NCBI GenBank assembly: GCA_024403855.1
Contig: JAKSRC010000011.1
Span: forward strand, 1-64,000
Source of the DNA: Saccharofermentans sp.
GTDB taxonomy: Bacteria > Bacillota > Clostridia > Saccharofermentanales > Saccharofermentanaceae
Direction of reading: 5' to 3'
DNA length: 64,000 bases
Shown: in pieces, positions 8,097 to 16,161 of the stretch
Layout: every line of letters begins with the position of its first letter
Position numbering within the stretch: the stretch's first letter is position 1
Made by a program: the position numbers and the translations under genes
The notes under the pieces: model-generated
Told to the model about the DNA's origin: nothing
Databases searched by the model: none
Seen by the model: only the letters and a program-made list of their open reading frames with translations

Positions 8097-9343
8097 AAAT
8101 CTCTTGCAAAAACCTTAATCTGAACATAAAAGCGCCACTTTCAAAGTCGGTATATCACAGGGAACTCATTGTTAATTTCATTCTGGGAGCAAGAGGTTCT
8201 TATCTTGATGCTTCTCCTGACGATAACGATGACATCAGAGCTACAAAATCATGCCTTAAGGCGCTTGAAGATGAGGCATCAGAGACACTTTATCTGAATT
8301 GCAACGAGAGTGGTTCGACACTTCGTTTCATGATCCCCGTTGCACTTGTTTTAAAGTCTGAAGCAGCAAAAAGATTGATTTTCCAGACACGTGGAAGACT
8401 TATCGAGAGACCTTTAAAAGAACTTACCGAATGTCTTAAGCCGTTCGGTGTTACCATCACAAAGAATATTGAAGCAAACGAGATAGAAGTAACAGGCAAT
8501 CTGACACCCGGAAAATATGTCATTGACGGAAGTGTCTCTTCCCAGTATATCTCCGGCCTTCTTATGGCTCTTTCAAAATTCGACAGCCCCTCTTCAATCG
8601 AAGTTACAGGGGGAATTGCTTCAATCCATTACATAACACTTACAACAGAAGCTCTTTCAAAATACGGCGTAAAGATCGTTAAGGAAGGCGATACATTTAA
8701 TGTACCTGCAAAAAGCATCGATGCCAAAGCAGACAGCAACTTCGAAGTCGAAGGCGACTGGAGTAACGGTGCATTCCTTCTTTGCCTTGGAAGCCTCATA
8801 AAGAATGGCTCTGTGAGCATACCCGGACTTAACAAAGCATCAGCACAGGGAGATAAGGCAATCCTTGATTTCCTTTCCAAAGCAGGTGTTCCCGTGAACG
8901 AAGATAACGGTGTCATGGTCGTAAAAGATTGCTCTGATCTGGCGTTGGTTGATGAGATCTCAATCGATTGCAAAGATATTCCCGACATCGTTCCTTATAT
9001 GGCAGTCGTCGGTGCTTTCAGAGCGAAAAGAACAGTTCTTGACGGTATTAAGCGACTCAGAATCAAGGAGTCCGACCGTGCACGCGCTATAACCGAGATG
9101 TTAACTCAGATTGGTGGAAATGTAACACTTACAGACGACACAATTACGATAGAATATATAGATACAGGTAAGATTCCTGATGAGATATCACTTACTTCGT
9201 CAGGCGATCACAGAATGGCGATGGCTGCTGTACTTTGTGTGGCTGCTACCGGAAAATCGATTGAACTTGATGATATCGATTGCCTCAATAAATCCTTCCC
9301 GTATTTCAGGGAAGTCGTCGAAGAGGAGATGACCATAAAATGA
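8093..9343 (+). CDS. aroA: 3-phosphoshikimate 1-carboxyvinyltransferase (EPSP synthase), divergent
   Basis: This enzyme transfers enolpyruvyl from PEP to shikimate 3-phosphate. The two-domain inside-out alpha/beta barrel is recognisable from APLSKSVYHRELI at the N-terminus, NESGSTLRFMIP, DGSVSSQYISGLLMAL, the RLRIKESDRA block and the GDHRMAMAA block near the C-terminus. The NESGSTLRFM segment departs from the common GNAGTAMR form of the glyphosate-sensitive class. Inhibitor sensitivity cannot be judged by eye. Length is 416 residues. It overlaps both neighbours by 4 bases, within the tightly packed operon. Confidence 0.92.
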   Translation: MKISCKNLNLNIKAPLSKSVYHRELIVNFILGARGSYLDASPDDNDDIRATKSCLKALEDEASETLYLNCNESGSTLRFMIPVALVLKSEAAKRLIFQTRGRLIERPLKELTECLKPFGVTITKNIEANEIEVTGNLTPGKYVIDGSVSSQYISGLLMALSKFDSPSSIEVTGGIASIHYITLTTEALSKYGVKIVKEGDTFNVPAKSIDAKADSNFEVEGDWSNGAFLLCLGSLIKNGSVSIPGLNKASAQGDKAILDFLSKAGVPVNEDNGVMVVKDCSDLALVDEISIDCKDIPDIVPYMAVVGAFRAKRTVLDGIKRLRIKESDRARAITEMLTQIGGNVTLTDDTITIEYIDTGKIPDEISLTSSGDHRMAMAAVLCVAATGKSIELDDIDCLNKSFPYFREVVEEEMTIK

Positions 9344-10431
9344 ATTCGAGCAGCACATACCAGGGCGACGCCCTTGACTTGATGATCTACGGAGAGTCCC
9401 ACAGCGAGAGAATCGGTGTTTATATAACAGGACTTCCCGAAGATGTTACTCCGGATACAGAAAAGACAGCTGCTTTCATGGCAAGAAGAGCACCCGGAAA
9501 GAATGCCTGGTCCACACCTCGAAAAGAAGCAGACGCGGTTATTTTCGAGCGCAACGGACAGATCCTTCACGGCTATATCGTAAATACGAATACAAAGCCA
9601 AAGGATTATGCTTCCATCATGAACTGCCCCAGACCGTCACATGCTGACTATGCGGCAAGACTTATTTATGGTGACGAAGCTTCTAAATCAGGTGGCGGAA
9701 TCTTCTCCGGACGTATGACAGCTCCTTTGTGCATTGCAGGTTCAATTGCTTTGCAGGAACTTAACAAAAGAGGCGTTCAGATTCATGCACATCTTAAGAG
9801 AGTCGGCGGAGTAAATGACGATTCTTATTTCGATCACTCGGTAAACGATGAAGCTTTCAGAAACAGCCTTTCAGCTGTCGAAAATAAAGAGTTCCCTGTA
9901 GTAGACGATGCTAAGGGCGAACTTATGAAGGCAAAGATCGAAGAAGCACGTATGGATAACGACTCTGTCGGTGGCGTTATCGAGTGCGTGGTATATGGCT
10001 ATCCTGAGGGAATCGGAGGACCGATTTTCGACGGTATCGAAGCAAAACTTGCACAGATTCTTTATGCAATTCCGGCAGTAAAGGGCGTTGAGTTCGGCAA
10101 CGGATTCGAAGGCTCTGACCTTAAGGGATCAGTTAATAACGATGCTTTTGCTTTTGACAGCGAAGGCAATCTTACACTTAAGACAAATCACAGCGGCGGA
10201 ATCCAGGGTGGTATCAGCCTTGGTGATGTCGCTCCTATTGTTTTCGATGTTGCGATGAAGCCTACTCCTTCTATTTCAAAGGCTCAGGAGACGGTTAATC
10301 TTAAAGAACACGAGAATACTACGATCAGTATTGAAGGAAGACACGATCCGTGTGTTGCTCCGAGAGCAGTTCCGGTCGTCGAGGCAGCAGCAGCTATCGC
10401 ACTTTACGATATGCTTCTTGTATCAATGTAA
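9340..10431 (+). CDS. aroC: Chorismate synthase
   Basis: This FMN-dependent enzyme eliminates phosphate from EPSP to give chorismate, closing the shikimate pathway. Family landmarks are YGESHSERIG with the catalytic His (many family members have Gly where this one has Ser), RRAPGKNAWSTPRKE, RPSHADYAARLIYGDEAS and SGGGIFSGRMTAP. NDSVGGVIEC, NHSGGIQGG and the terminal GRHDPCVAPRAVPVVEA block are also present. The length, 363 residues, is typical. The ATG at 9340 overlaps the aroA stop. Confidence 0.95.
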   Translation: MNSSSTYQGDALDLMIYGESHSERIGVYITGLPEDVTPDTEKTAAFMARRAPGKNAWSTPRKEADAVIFERNGQILHGYIVNTNTKPKDYASIMNCPRPSHADYAARLIYGDEASKSGGGIFSGRMTAPLCIAGSIALQELNKRGVQIHAHLKRVGGVNDDSYFDHSVNDEAFRNSLSAVENKEFPVVDDAKGELMKAKIEEARMDNDSVGGVIECVVYGYPEGIGGPIFDGIEAKLAQILYAIPAVKGVEFGNGFEGSDLKGSVNNDAFAFDSEGNLTLKTNHSGGIQGGISLGDVAPIVFDVAMKPTPSISKAQETVNLKEHENTTISIEGRHDPCVAPRAVPVVEAAAAIALYDMLLVSM

Positions 10432-10446
10432 TTGGAGGAAAAGAAG

Positions 10447-11997
10447 ATGGGCGAAAGACTTGACCTTAAGGAACTCAGACTTAAGTTGGACGATATCGAT
10501 AACGAGATTTTAGATCTTCTTGAATCAAGAGTTGCTATATGCAGAGAGATTGGCAATTACAAGAGAGAAAACGGAATTGCTGTTCTTGATACTTCCAGAG
10601 AGGAAGAGAAGCTCAAGGCGTTAGAAGAGATTGCCGGCTTCGAGAGCAAGATTTATGTAAGAGAACTCTTCCAGACCATTATGGATATTGCTAAAGAACA
10701 TCAGAACAAGCCCGCTTTCGGCGTTCTTGGAAGAACACTTGCTCATACATATTCACCTGAAATTCACAGCATTTTCGATACATCTTATTCTTATTCAGTA
10801 ATTGAGCGTGAACCTGAAGAGCTTGAGACTCTTTTCAAGAGCGGCGTATTCAAGGGTTTTAACGTTACCATTCCTTACAAGAAAAATGCATTCCAGATGT
10901 GCGATGAAGTTGATGAGGCGTCAAAGGAATCAGGCAGCGTTAACACAGTTGTTTTTGAAGACGGTAAAGTTAAGGGCTGGAATACAGACTACTTTGGATT
11001 TATCTATATGCTCCACAGAAAGGGTATTTCAGTATCAGGAAGAAAGGTGCTCGTACTTGGCACAGGTGGTGCAGCTTCAGCTGTTTTCTATGCATTGAAG
11101 ACACTTGGCGCATCAACGATCTATGCCTGCGACCTTGATACAGAGATCAACTATTCCAATGTTTATGAGAGAGCAGGAGATGCACAGGTTATCGTTAACT
11201 GCACACCTGTTGGAATGTATCCTAAGGTAGATAATTCACTTCTTGATCTTACAAAGTTTGAATCTCTTGAGTCTTGTGCAGATGTTGTTTACAACCCCTC
11301 AAGAACAAAGTTCCTTCTCGAAGCAGAGAGCCTTGGTAAGAAGACATGTGGCGGACTTGCAATGCTCGTAGCTCAGGCTTACAAGTCATCCAGAATTTTT
11401 GCAGGTGATCTCGCTGAAGCTGCTCTTCTTGGAGATCCTGACAAGGAAATTCCTGAACAAGCAGAGAAGAAGATCGAGAATGTTATCACGATCTTAGAGA
11501 ATCGTATGCGTAACATCACCATTATCGGTATGCCCGGTTCAGGCAAGTCACTTCTCGCAAAGTATGTTGCTACAGTAACAGGCCGTACTTTGGTTGACCT
11601 TGATGTAGCTTTCACTGAGAAGTTCGGAAGAACACCTGCAGAAGTTATTTCTGAATCCGGCGAAGATACATTCCGTGAAATGGAAAGCGAAGTATCTGCC
11701 GAGAATCTTATCAAGAGCGGACTTGTTATTTCCTGCGGTGGCGGAATCGTAACCAGAGACGTAAACAAGTTCTATCTGCGTTGCAACTCTAACGTTTTCT
11801 ATCTTGAGCGTCCTCTGACTGCATTGACAGACAAGGACAGACCGTTATCTCAGCTCAACGGCGTTGAGAAGCTTTATTCACAGCGCAAAGATAAGTATGA
11901 GACCTGGTGTGATTTCAAACTTTCATATGACAGATTCGAAGAAAAGCAGGATTTCTACGATACAGCAATTGCAGATATCCTGGGAAAGCTGAAATAA
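10447..11997 (+). CDS. Trifunctional fusion: chorismate mutase - shikimate dehydrogenase - shikimate kinase
   Basis: Three enzymes share one 516-residue chain. Residues ~1-85 are an AroQ-class chorismate mutase (RLKLDDIDNEILDLLESRV, then IGNYKRENG). Residues ~90-340 are AroE, with FGVLGRTLAHTYSPEIH for substrate binding, NVTIPYKK with the catalytic Lys, NTD, and the NADP loop LGTGGAASA. Residues ~350-516 are AroK, with Walker A GMPGSGKS, DLDVAF, TFREME and SCGGG. It thus supplies steps 4 and 5 of the pathway and the branch reaction chorismate to prephenate. ATG 10447 is preceded by GGAGGA; an in-frame TTG at 10432 has no such site. All catalytic motifs look intact, so each module is probably active. 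Confidence 0.92.
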   Translation: MGERLDLKELRLKLDDIDNEILDLLESRVAICREIGNYKRENGIAVLDTSREEEKLKALEEIAGFESKIYVRELFQTIMDIAKEHQNKPAFGVLGRTLAHTYSPEIHSIFDTSYSYSVIEREPEELETLFKSGVFKGFNVTIPYKKNAFQMCDEVDEASKESGSVNTVVFEDGKVKGWNTDYFGFIYMLHRKGISVSGRKVLVLGTGGAASAVFYALKTLGASTIYACDLDTEINYSNVYERAGDAQVIVNCTPVGMYPKVDNSLLDLTKFESLESCADVVYNPSRTKFLLEAESLGKKTCGGLAMLVAQAYKSSRIFAGDLAEAALLGDPDKEIPEQAEKKIENVITILENRMRNITIIGMPGSGKSLLAKYVATVTGRTLVDLDVAFTEKFGRTPAEVISESGEDTFREMESEVSAENLIKSGLVISCGGGIVTRDVNKFYLRCNSNVFYLERPLTALTDKDRPLSQLNGVEKLYSQRKDKYETWCDFKLSYDRFEEKQDFYDTAIADILGKLK

Positions 11998-11998
11998 A

Positions 11999-12430
11999 AT
12001 GAAAATTCTTGTTCTTAACGGACCTAACCTTAACATGCTCGGCATAAGAGAGCCCGCAATTTACGGTGCTGCTACTTATGACAACCTCATTTCCATGATC
12101 AAGGATCACTGCGAAAAGAAGGGCATCGAAGTAAATTGTCTTCAGAGCAATCACGAAGGTGACCTGGTCGATTATATCCAGCAGGCATATTTTGATAAGG
12201 TAGACGGTATTGTAATCAATCCCGGCGCATATACTCACACATCTGTAGCTCTTTTGGATGCGCTTAAGGCTGTATCAATTCCGGCAGTAGAGGTTCATAT
12301 TTCCAAGGTTAATGAACGTGAAGCATTCCGTCAGATTTCCTATGTTTCATACTATTGCTCGAAAACAATCACCGGCAAGGGATTGGACGGCTATATTGAA
12401 GCTATAGATTTTCTTTGCGACGAGAAGTAA
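11999..12430 (+). CDS. aroQ: Type II 3-dehydroquinate dehydratase
   Basis: This enzyme dehydrates 3-dehydroquinate to 3-dehydroshikimate, the third shikimate step. The 143-residue flavodoxin-like chain has LNGPNLNMLGIREP with the conserved Asn and Arg, the flexible-lid Tyr in IYG, QSNHEGDLVDYI, NPGAYTHTSVALLDAL and VHISKVNEREAFR. It begins one base after the fusion gene stop and is the last gene of the aromatic operon. With it, every enzyme from PEP to chorismate is encoded in this one transcript. Confidence 0.95.
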   Translation: MKILVLNGPNLNMLGIREPAIYGAATYDNLISMIKDHCEKKGIEVNCLQSNHEGDLVDYIQQAYFDKVDGIVINPGAYTHTSVALLDALKAVSIPAVEVHISKVNEREAFRQISYVSYYCSKTITGKGLDGYIEAIDFLCDEK

Positions 12431-12472
12431 TCCTTTAAGTCTATAAGTTTGCCTCAAGCTCATCGGCCATTA

Positions 12473-12494
12473 ATCAGGCAAGCCATTGCCTGAT
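12473..12494 (+). other. Stem-loop after the aromatic operon
   Basis: ATCAGGCAA-GCCA-TTGCCTGAT forms a perfect 9-bp stem, 43 bases after the aroQ stop. No T-tract follows, so it is a weak candidate for an operon end or an RNA-processing signal. Confidence 0.4.
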
Positions 12495-12541
12495 GTGGTA
12501 TTATTCAAAAGATAAGTATTTACTCCCTGGAGGAAATTAAC

Positions 12542-13453
12542 ATGGCTAAGTTTTGTCCTAACTGCGGAAGCCCTGTAAATGAGACAGCTGCTTTCTGCGG
12601 TAAATGTGGAAATAAGTTAAATCCTGCACCGGCACCCGCGCCTGTTGCTCCCGTTGCACCTGTTGAGGCAGCACCTGCTCCTGTAGCACCTGTAGTTCCG
12701 GTTGCACTTGCCCCCGTTGAAGCTGTTCCTGTTGCTCCTGTAGCACCTGCTCCTGTAGAAGTTGCACCTGCGCCAGTTGTGACAGCGCCTACACCCGTAG
12801 AAGTAGCTCCTGCGCCCGTTGCACCTGCTAATACAGCGATGTCTTTTGAAGCACCCTCAGGACCGCTTCCTGCACCTGTAGCTCCGGCTGTAGCTGAAGC
12901 TCCTGCTCCCCAGAAGAAGAACAAGGTTGGCATCATTATCACATTGATCGCTGCCGGTATTGTTGCACTTGGCCTTTTCATTTTCGGCATTATCGTATTC
13001 CTTAACGGCGGAATCGGCGGCACTATTCTTGAGAGAATTGAGAAGAGGGATGAGGTCGACTCCGGCACGAAGTATACGATCTACGATGAAGACTTCAACG
13101 ATTATATTGTTGATGCAAAGTGGTGGGATTACGGTGATGACATGGTTGATAACAAGCCCGGCGTTTATAATTCAGGCGCTGAGACATTGGCATTCTCAAT
13201 CGAAGTTAATAAGGATGCTGATGAAGAAATCTACTATGCTTACTACTACAGCAAGGATAAGGAATTTGATAAGGCAGATCTTAAGGAACCTGTGTTCTCA
13301 GACAACATTCTTCCTATTGAGTATTACGATGGCAGAGCTTTCTATAACATCGACAATTCCAAGAAGATTAAGAAGGGCTACTACGCTGTAATCGTATCTT
13401 CCGATGATTCTCTCAAGAGACCTTACATCGTTGCTTATTGCGAAGTTAAGTAA
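12542..13453 (+). CDS. Zinc-ribbon, Pro/Ala/Val-rich single-pass membrane protein, function unknown
   Basis: The first 25 residues are a double-CxxC zinc ribbon (CPNCGSPVNETAAFCGKCG). A low-complexity spacer of about 90 residues built of Ala-Pro-Val units follows, then KKNK and one hydrophobic segment (about residues 128-157), and a C-terminal domain of ~145 residues rich in Tyr and Asp. By the positive-inside rule the zinc ribbon should be cytoplasmic and the C-terminal domain outside. Two further proteins of the same architecture are encoded at 42254 and 42909. A strong ribosome binding site (CTGGAGG) precedes the ATG. No enzymatic motif is visible. Confidence 0.75.
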   Translation: MAKFCPNCGSPVNETAAFCGKCGNKLNPAPAPAPVAPVAPVEAAPAPVAPVVPVALAPVEAVPVAPVAPAPVEVAPAPVVTAPTPVEVAPAPVAPANTAMSFEAPSGPLPAPVAPAVAEAPAPQKKNKVGIIITLIAAGIVALGLFIFGIIVFLNGGIGGTILERIEKRDEVDSGTKYTIYDEDFNDYIVDAKWWDYGDDMVDNKPGVYNSGAETLAFSIEVNKDADEEIYYAYYYSKDKEFDKADLKEPVFSDNILPIEYYDGRAFYNIDNSKKIKKGYYAVIVSSDDSLKRPYIVAYCEVK

Positions 13454-13476
13454 GACTTCCACAAAGAATGAATTGC

Positions 13477-13512
13477 AAAAGGGATATCTCGATTCGGGAT
13501 GTCCCTTTTTTA
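13477..13512 (+). terminator. Rho-independent terminator
   Basis: AAAAGGGATATC pairs with GATGTCCCTTTT (one G-T pair), followed by a T run. It ends the zinc-ribbon gene transcript. Confidence 0.8.
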
Positions 13513-13546
13513 CTGAAGAACATAATTAAATAAGTTATTGCTAGTG

Positions 13547-13555
13547 TGCTATAAT
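13547..13555 (+). promoter_or_regulatory. Extended -10 promoter element
   Basis: TGCTATAAT is a perfect extended -10 (TGnTATAAT), 45 bases upstream of the lipoprotein start at 13600. No good -35 is visible, as is common with extended -10 promoters. Confidence 0.5.
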
Positions 13556-13599
13556 CTATCGGCAAGCGTAATGGAAAGTTTGATTTAAGGAGCAAAAAG

Positions 13600-14181
13600 A
13601 TGAAAAAAACTGGAATAAGGAATGCTTTAGTTGCAACTGTTCTGATTTTCTGCATGGTTTTGGCAGGAACAGGCTGTTCAAGGCAGATATCTTCTTCTGA
13701 TTCAAACAGTTCTGCTCAACAGACTTTCGATCCGCTGTCATATGCCGGCATAGATGCGAAGATGCGTGAATACACTTTCGGTATTAACGAATACATGAGA
13801 GAGCATTTCGAAGAGGCTACTCAGAAAATTACGAATGGCACCACTTTGTGTGGTCGCCAGGCCGAATGTACTTATACCATTTCTCCTGATTCAAAGTACG
13901 AAGCTCTTCAGATGGAGAAGACGATTGACGGTGGATATCAGGTCGATGAGTACTTCAATATGGGCGATTCCGTATTCATTACACGCACGACAGTTTACGA
14001 TGACGGCAATTTTGATCCTGTCGAAAAGTTCTATGTCTACGATGCAGTGCTATATAAGGTCGATATTACAAATCAGACTGTTACGAAGATTGGAGTTCTT
14101 TCAGATCCTTCAATCGAAGATATAAAGAAAGATTTGGATATTTATTTATCCTTTGATGAGATAAGGTCACTCTATGCCTAA
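13600..14181 (+). CDS. Putative secreted lipoprotein, function unknown
   Basis: This is a 193-residue protein with a basic N-terminus (MKKTGIR), a hydrophobic core and VLAGTGCS, a probable but imperfect lipobox with Cys26 as the lipidated residue. A Ser/Asn-rich linker follows. The mature part has no family that I recognise and is rich in Thr, Tyr and Asp, typical of extracytoplasmic beta-rich domains. Its last 8 bases overlap the AzlCD exporter gene, so the two are co-transcribed. A link to amino-acid export is possible only by context. Confidence 0.7.
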   Translation: MKKTGIRNALVATVLIFCMVLAGTGCSRQISSSDSNSSAQQTFDPLSYAGIDAKMREYTFGINEYMREHFEEATQKITNGTTLCGRQAECTYTISPDSKYEALQMEKTIDGGYQVDEYFNMGDSVFITRTTVYDDGNFDPVEKFYVYDAVLYKVDITNQTVTKIGVLSDPSIEDIKKDLDIYLSFDEIRSLYA

Positions 14182-15337
14182 GACGGAAGAAACAAAATTT
14201 ACCGGATACACATTAGGGGAGGGCGTCAAAGACGGTCTCCCTATTGGTTTGGGATATCTTTCTGTATCCTTCACATTCGGCATTCTCTCTGTATCTAAAG
14301 GTCTGTCATGGATTCAGGCAGGTCTTATCTCGCTTCTGAATATCACTTCAGCAGGACAGGTTGCCGGCCTTGGAATTATGGCCACAGGCGGTGGCATACT
14401 TGCTATGATCATATCCCAGCTTGTAATCAACATCAGATATTCACTGATGGGTATATCACTTTCCCAGAATGCAGATAAGACTATGACGCCTCTTATGAGA
14501 ATCCTGCTTTCGTTCGGAATTACCGATGAGATCTTTGGTGTTGCTGTCAGTAAAAAGCATGAATTCGGTGCGAAATACTTTTTCGGCCTCATGACTCTTC
14601 CTATTATCGGTTGGGTAGCTGGTACCGTAATTGGTGCGATTCTGGGACAGGTTTTCCCGCCTTTCCTTACGGCTGCACTCGCTATCGGAATCTATGGAAT
14701 GTTCGTCTCAATCGTCACTCCTAAGGCAAAGCAGAATACTGTTATCCTCATAAGCTCGCTTGTTGCCTGCCTTTTATCTTCTGCGCTGTTTTTCATTCCT
14801 GTGCTTTCAGAACACATCACATCCGGCTTCGCAATCATCATTGCGGCTGTAGCAGCAGCGCTTATCGGAGTTATTTTTAAGAAGGTATTCACCGGAAAGC
14901 CCGGCAAGATTACAGCTATCGTACTAGGTGCTGCCTTAGTTGCCGTTATGGGATTTGTAGCGCCTTTCTACAAGGCCGCTGAGACTGTAGTTGAAGAGGG
15001 CGATAATGCAGCTGGAATGCTCGATAACAAGATCTTCGTGCCACTCCTGATAACGATGGCATTAACGACGTATCTTGTGCGTATGATTCCTTTTACTTTG
15101 TTCCGCAAAAAGCTCGAAAAACCTGCGCTTAAGGATTTCTTCGAATACATACCTTATACGGTTCTTTCAGCGATGACATTCCCGGCGATCTTCTATACCA
15201 CAGGATCTTACTTTTCTGCATTGCTTGGTTTTATCGTTGCTTTGCTGCTTGGTTTCTTTGAGAAATCCCTTATCGTTGTTGCCGTTGGTGCCTGCATTGC
15301 ATCTCTGGCAGTCGACGTAATTCTGATGTATATCTAA
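14174..15337 (+). CDS. Fused AzlC-AzlD branched-chain amino acid exporter
   Basis: AzlC and AzlD are normally separate subunits of a branched-chain amino-acid export system. Here residues ~15-235 are AzlC: GEGVKDGLPIGLGYLSVSFTFG, then the NITSAGQVAG motif and FGITDEIFGVA. A transmembrane/loop linker follows. Residues ~283-387 are AzlD-like (LLITMALTTYLVRMIPF, then FEYIPYTVLSAMTFPAIF). All segments are hydrophobic, with roughly ten or more membrane spans in total. The fusion fixes subunit stoichiometry at 1:1. It overlaps the upstream lipoprotein gene, and its stop is only 3 bases from the terminal hairpin of intergenic element copy B, which serves as its terminator. Confidence 0.85.
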   Translation: MPKTEETKFTGYTLGEGVKDGLPIGLGYLSVSFTFGILSVSKGLSWIQAGLISLLNITSAGQVAGLGIMATGGGILAMIISQLVINIRYSLMGISLSQNADKTMTPLMRILLSFGITDEIFGVAVSKKHEFGAKYFFGLMTLPIIGWVAGTVIGAILGQVFPPFLTAALAIGIYGMFVSIVTPKAKQNTVILISSLVACLLSSALFFIPVLSEHITSGFAIIIAAVAAALIGVIFKKVFTGKPGKITAIVLGAALVAVMGFVAPFYKAAETVVEEGDNAAGMLDNKIFVPLLITMALTTYLVRMIPFTLFRKKLEKPALKDFFEYIPYTVLSAMTFPAIFYTTGSYFSALLGFIVALLLGFFEKSLIVVAVGACIASLAVDVILMYI

Positions 15338-15340
15338 CAA

Positions 15341-15693
15341 AAAAGGTTGTGAAATAACCTAACTAACAAATGGGTTTCACAACTCTTTTTTGTTGTATCT
15401 ACTTTTGTTTAACCACTTTGCCGATACGGAATATTCACGAAAAACGCTGATTTCGTGAATAAATCGTACACTTTGGGCTGATTTTCACGCTGCGTTCACG
15501 GAAATCGCAATTTTCGTGAATCCTACGTGAATGTGGAAAAGTAAGTGCAAAGAGAATTGCGATTGACAATTCCTTATCCAAATCGCTCGAAAACAAAGAT
15601 TCTGGATAATTGCACCACCTCACTCGCACCACCAGAAAACTCTGCACACAAAAAAGGCTGTGAAAAACATTAAGTCTTTCACAGCCTCTTTTT
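15341..15693 (-). repeat. 350-bp structured intergenic element, copy B (inverted relative to copy A)
   Basis: The reverse complement aligns over its whole length with 3797-4147, with short indels only near the ends. The same parts occur in the same order: an outer hairpin ending in a T-run, the GTGCAATTATCC segment, TCAATCGCAATTCTCTTTGCAC, the nested TTCACG palindrome, a second ATTCACGAAA hairpin, and the closing hairpin. The outer stems differ in sequence but keep pairing (CTGTGAAA/TTTCACAG in A, TTGTGAAA/TTTCACAA in B). The element fills the space between the azlCD stop and the 3' end of tRNA-Thr exactly. Confidence 0.85.
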
Positions 15694-15695
15694 AA

Positions 15696-15771
15696 TGGAG
15701 CCCCCAACCAGATTTGAACTGGTGACCTCATCCTTACCATGGATGCGCTCTACCTACTGAGCTATAGGGGC
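15696..15771 (-). tRNA. tRNA-Thr (anticodon GGT)
   Basis: The complementary strand folds as a 76-base cloverleaf: acceptor GCCCCTA/TGGGGGC, D-arm with AGCTCAGTAGGTAGAGC, anticodon stem CATCC/GGATG with loop ATGGTAA (anticodon GGT, reads ACC/ACU), T-arm with GTTCAAAT, discriminator T and an encoded CCA. Its 3' end is adjacent to intergenic element copy B. Confidence 0.95.
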
Positions 15772-15896
15772 AAGTAAGAGCCTATGAAGTATAACATAGT
15801 AAAATTGCGTTTACAATAAAACATCGACTTAAGGCGCTTTTATTGTTGACAACCTTAGATAAAGATTATAAAATCATTGAGCATTTTAATACACAT

Positions 15897-15989
15897 GGAG
15901 AAGTCGCCTAGCCTGGTCGAGGGCGCACGACTGGAAATCGTGTAAACCCCACAAGGGTTTCGAGAGTTCGAATCTCTCCTTCTCCGCCA
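15897..15989 (+). tRNA. tRNA-Ser (anticodon GGA)
   Basis: A class II tRNA of 93 bases with acceptor GGAGAAG/CTTCTCC, anticodon stem CACGA/TCGTG with loop CTGGAAA (anticodon GGA, reads UCC/UCU), a long variable arm (ACCCC-ACAA-GGGT), T-loop GTTCGAAT, discriminator G and an encoded CCA. It is divergent from tRNA-Thr. Confidence 0.96.
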
Positions 15990-15994
15990 AAGAT

Positions 15995-16026
15995 CAGCGA
16001 TCGGATTTTTCGGTCGCTGTTTTTTA
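15995..16026 (+). terminator. Terminator of tRNA-Ser
   Basis: CAGCGATCG (15995-16003) pairs with CGGTCGCTG (16011-16019), followed by TTTTTT, directly after the tRNA 3' end. Confidence 0.85.
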
Positions 16027-16161
16027 TTCTTAGTTTATGTTTGAAATCGGCACTTATTACCTTTCAATCACTATAATGTTATGTATAGATGGGAAGATGA
16101 ACATGCTCCTAGAATGGTGTTTCAAGATTATCCTGTTTAAAGAATTCATTGAGGTGGTTTC

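Noticed and set aside
15435..15740. A 101-codon minus-strand open frame across tRNA-Thr and the intergenic element
   Set aside because: It is antisense-free read-through of a tRNA gene (the familiar MVRMRSPVQIWLGAP translation of a tRNA) plus the non-coding repeat; copy A does not preserve the frame.
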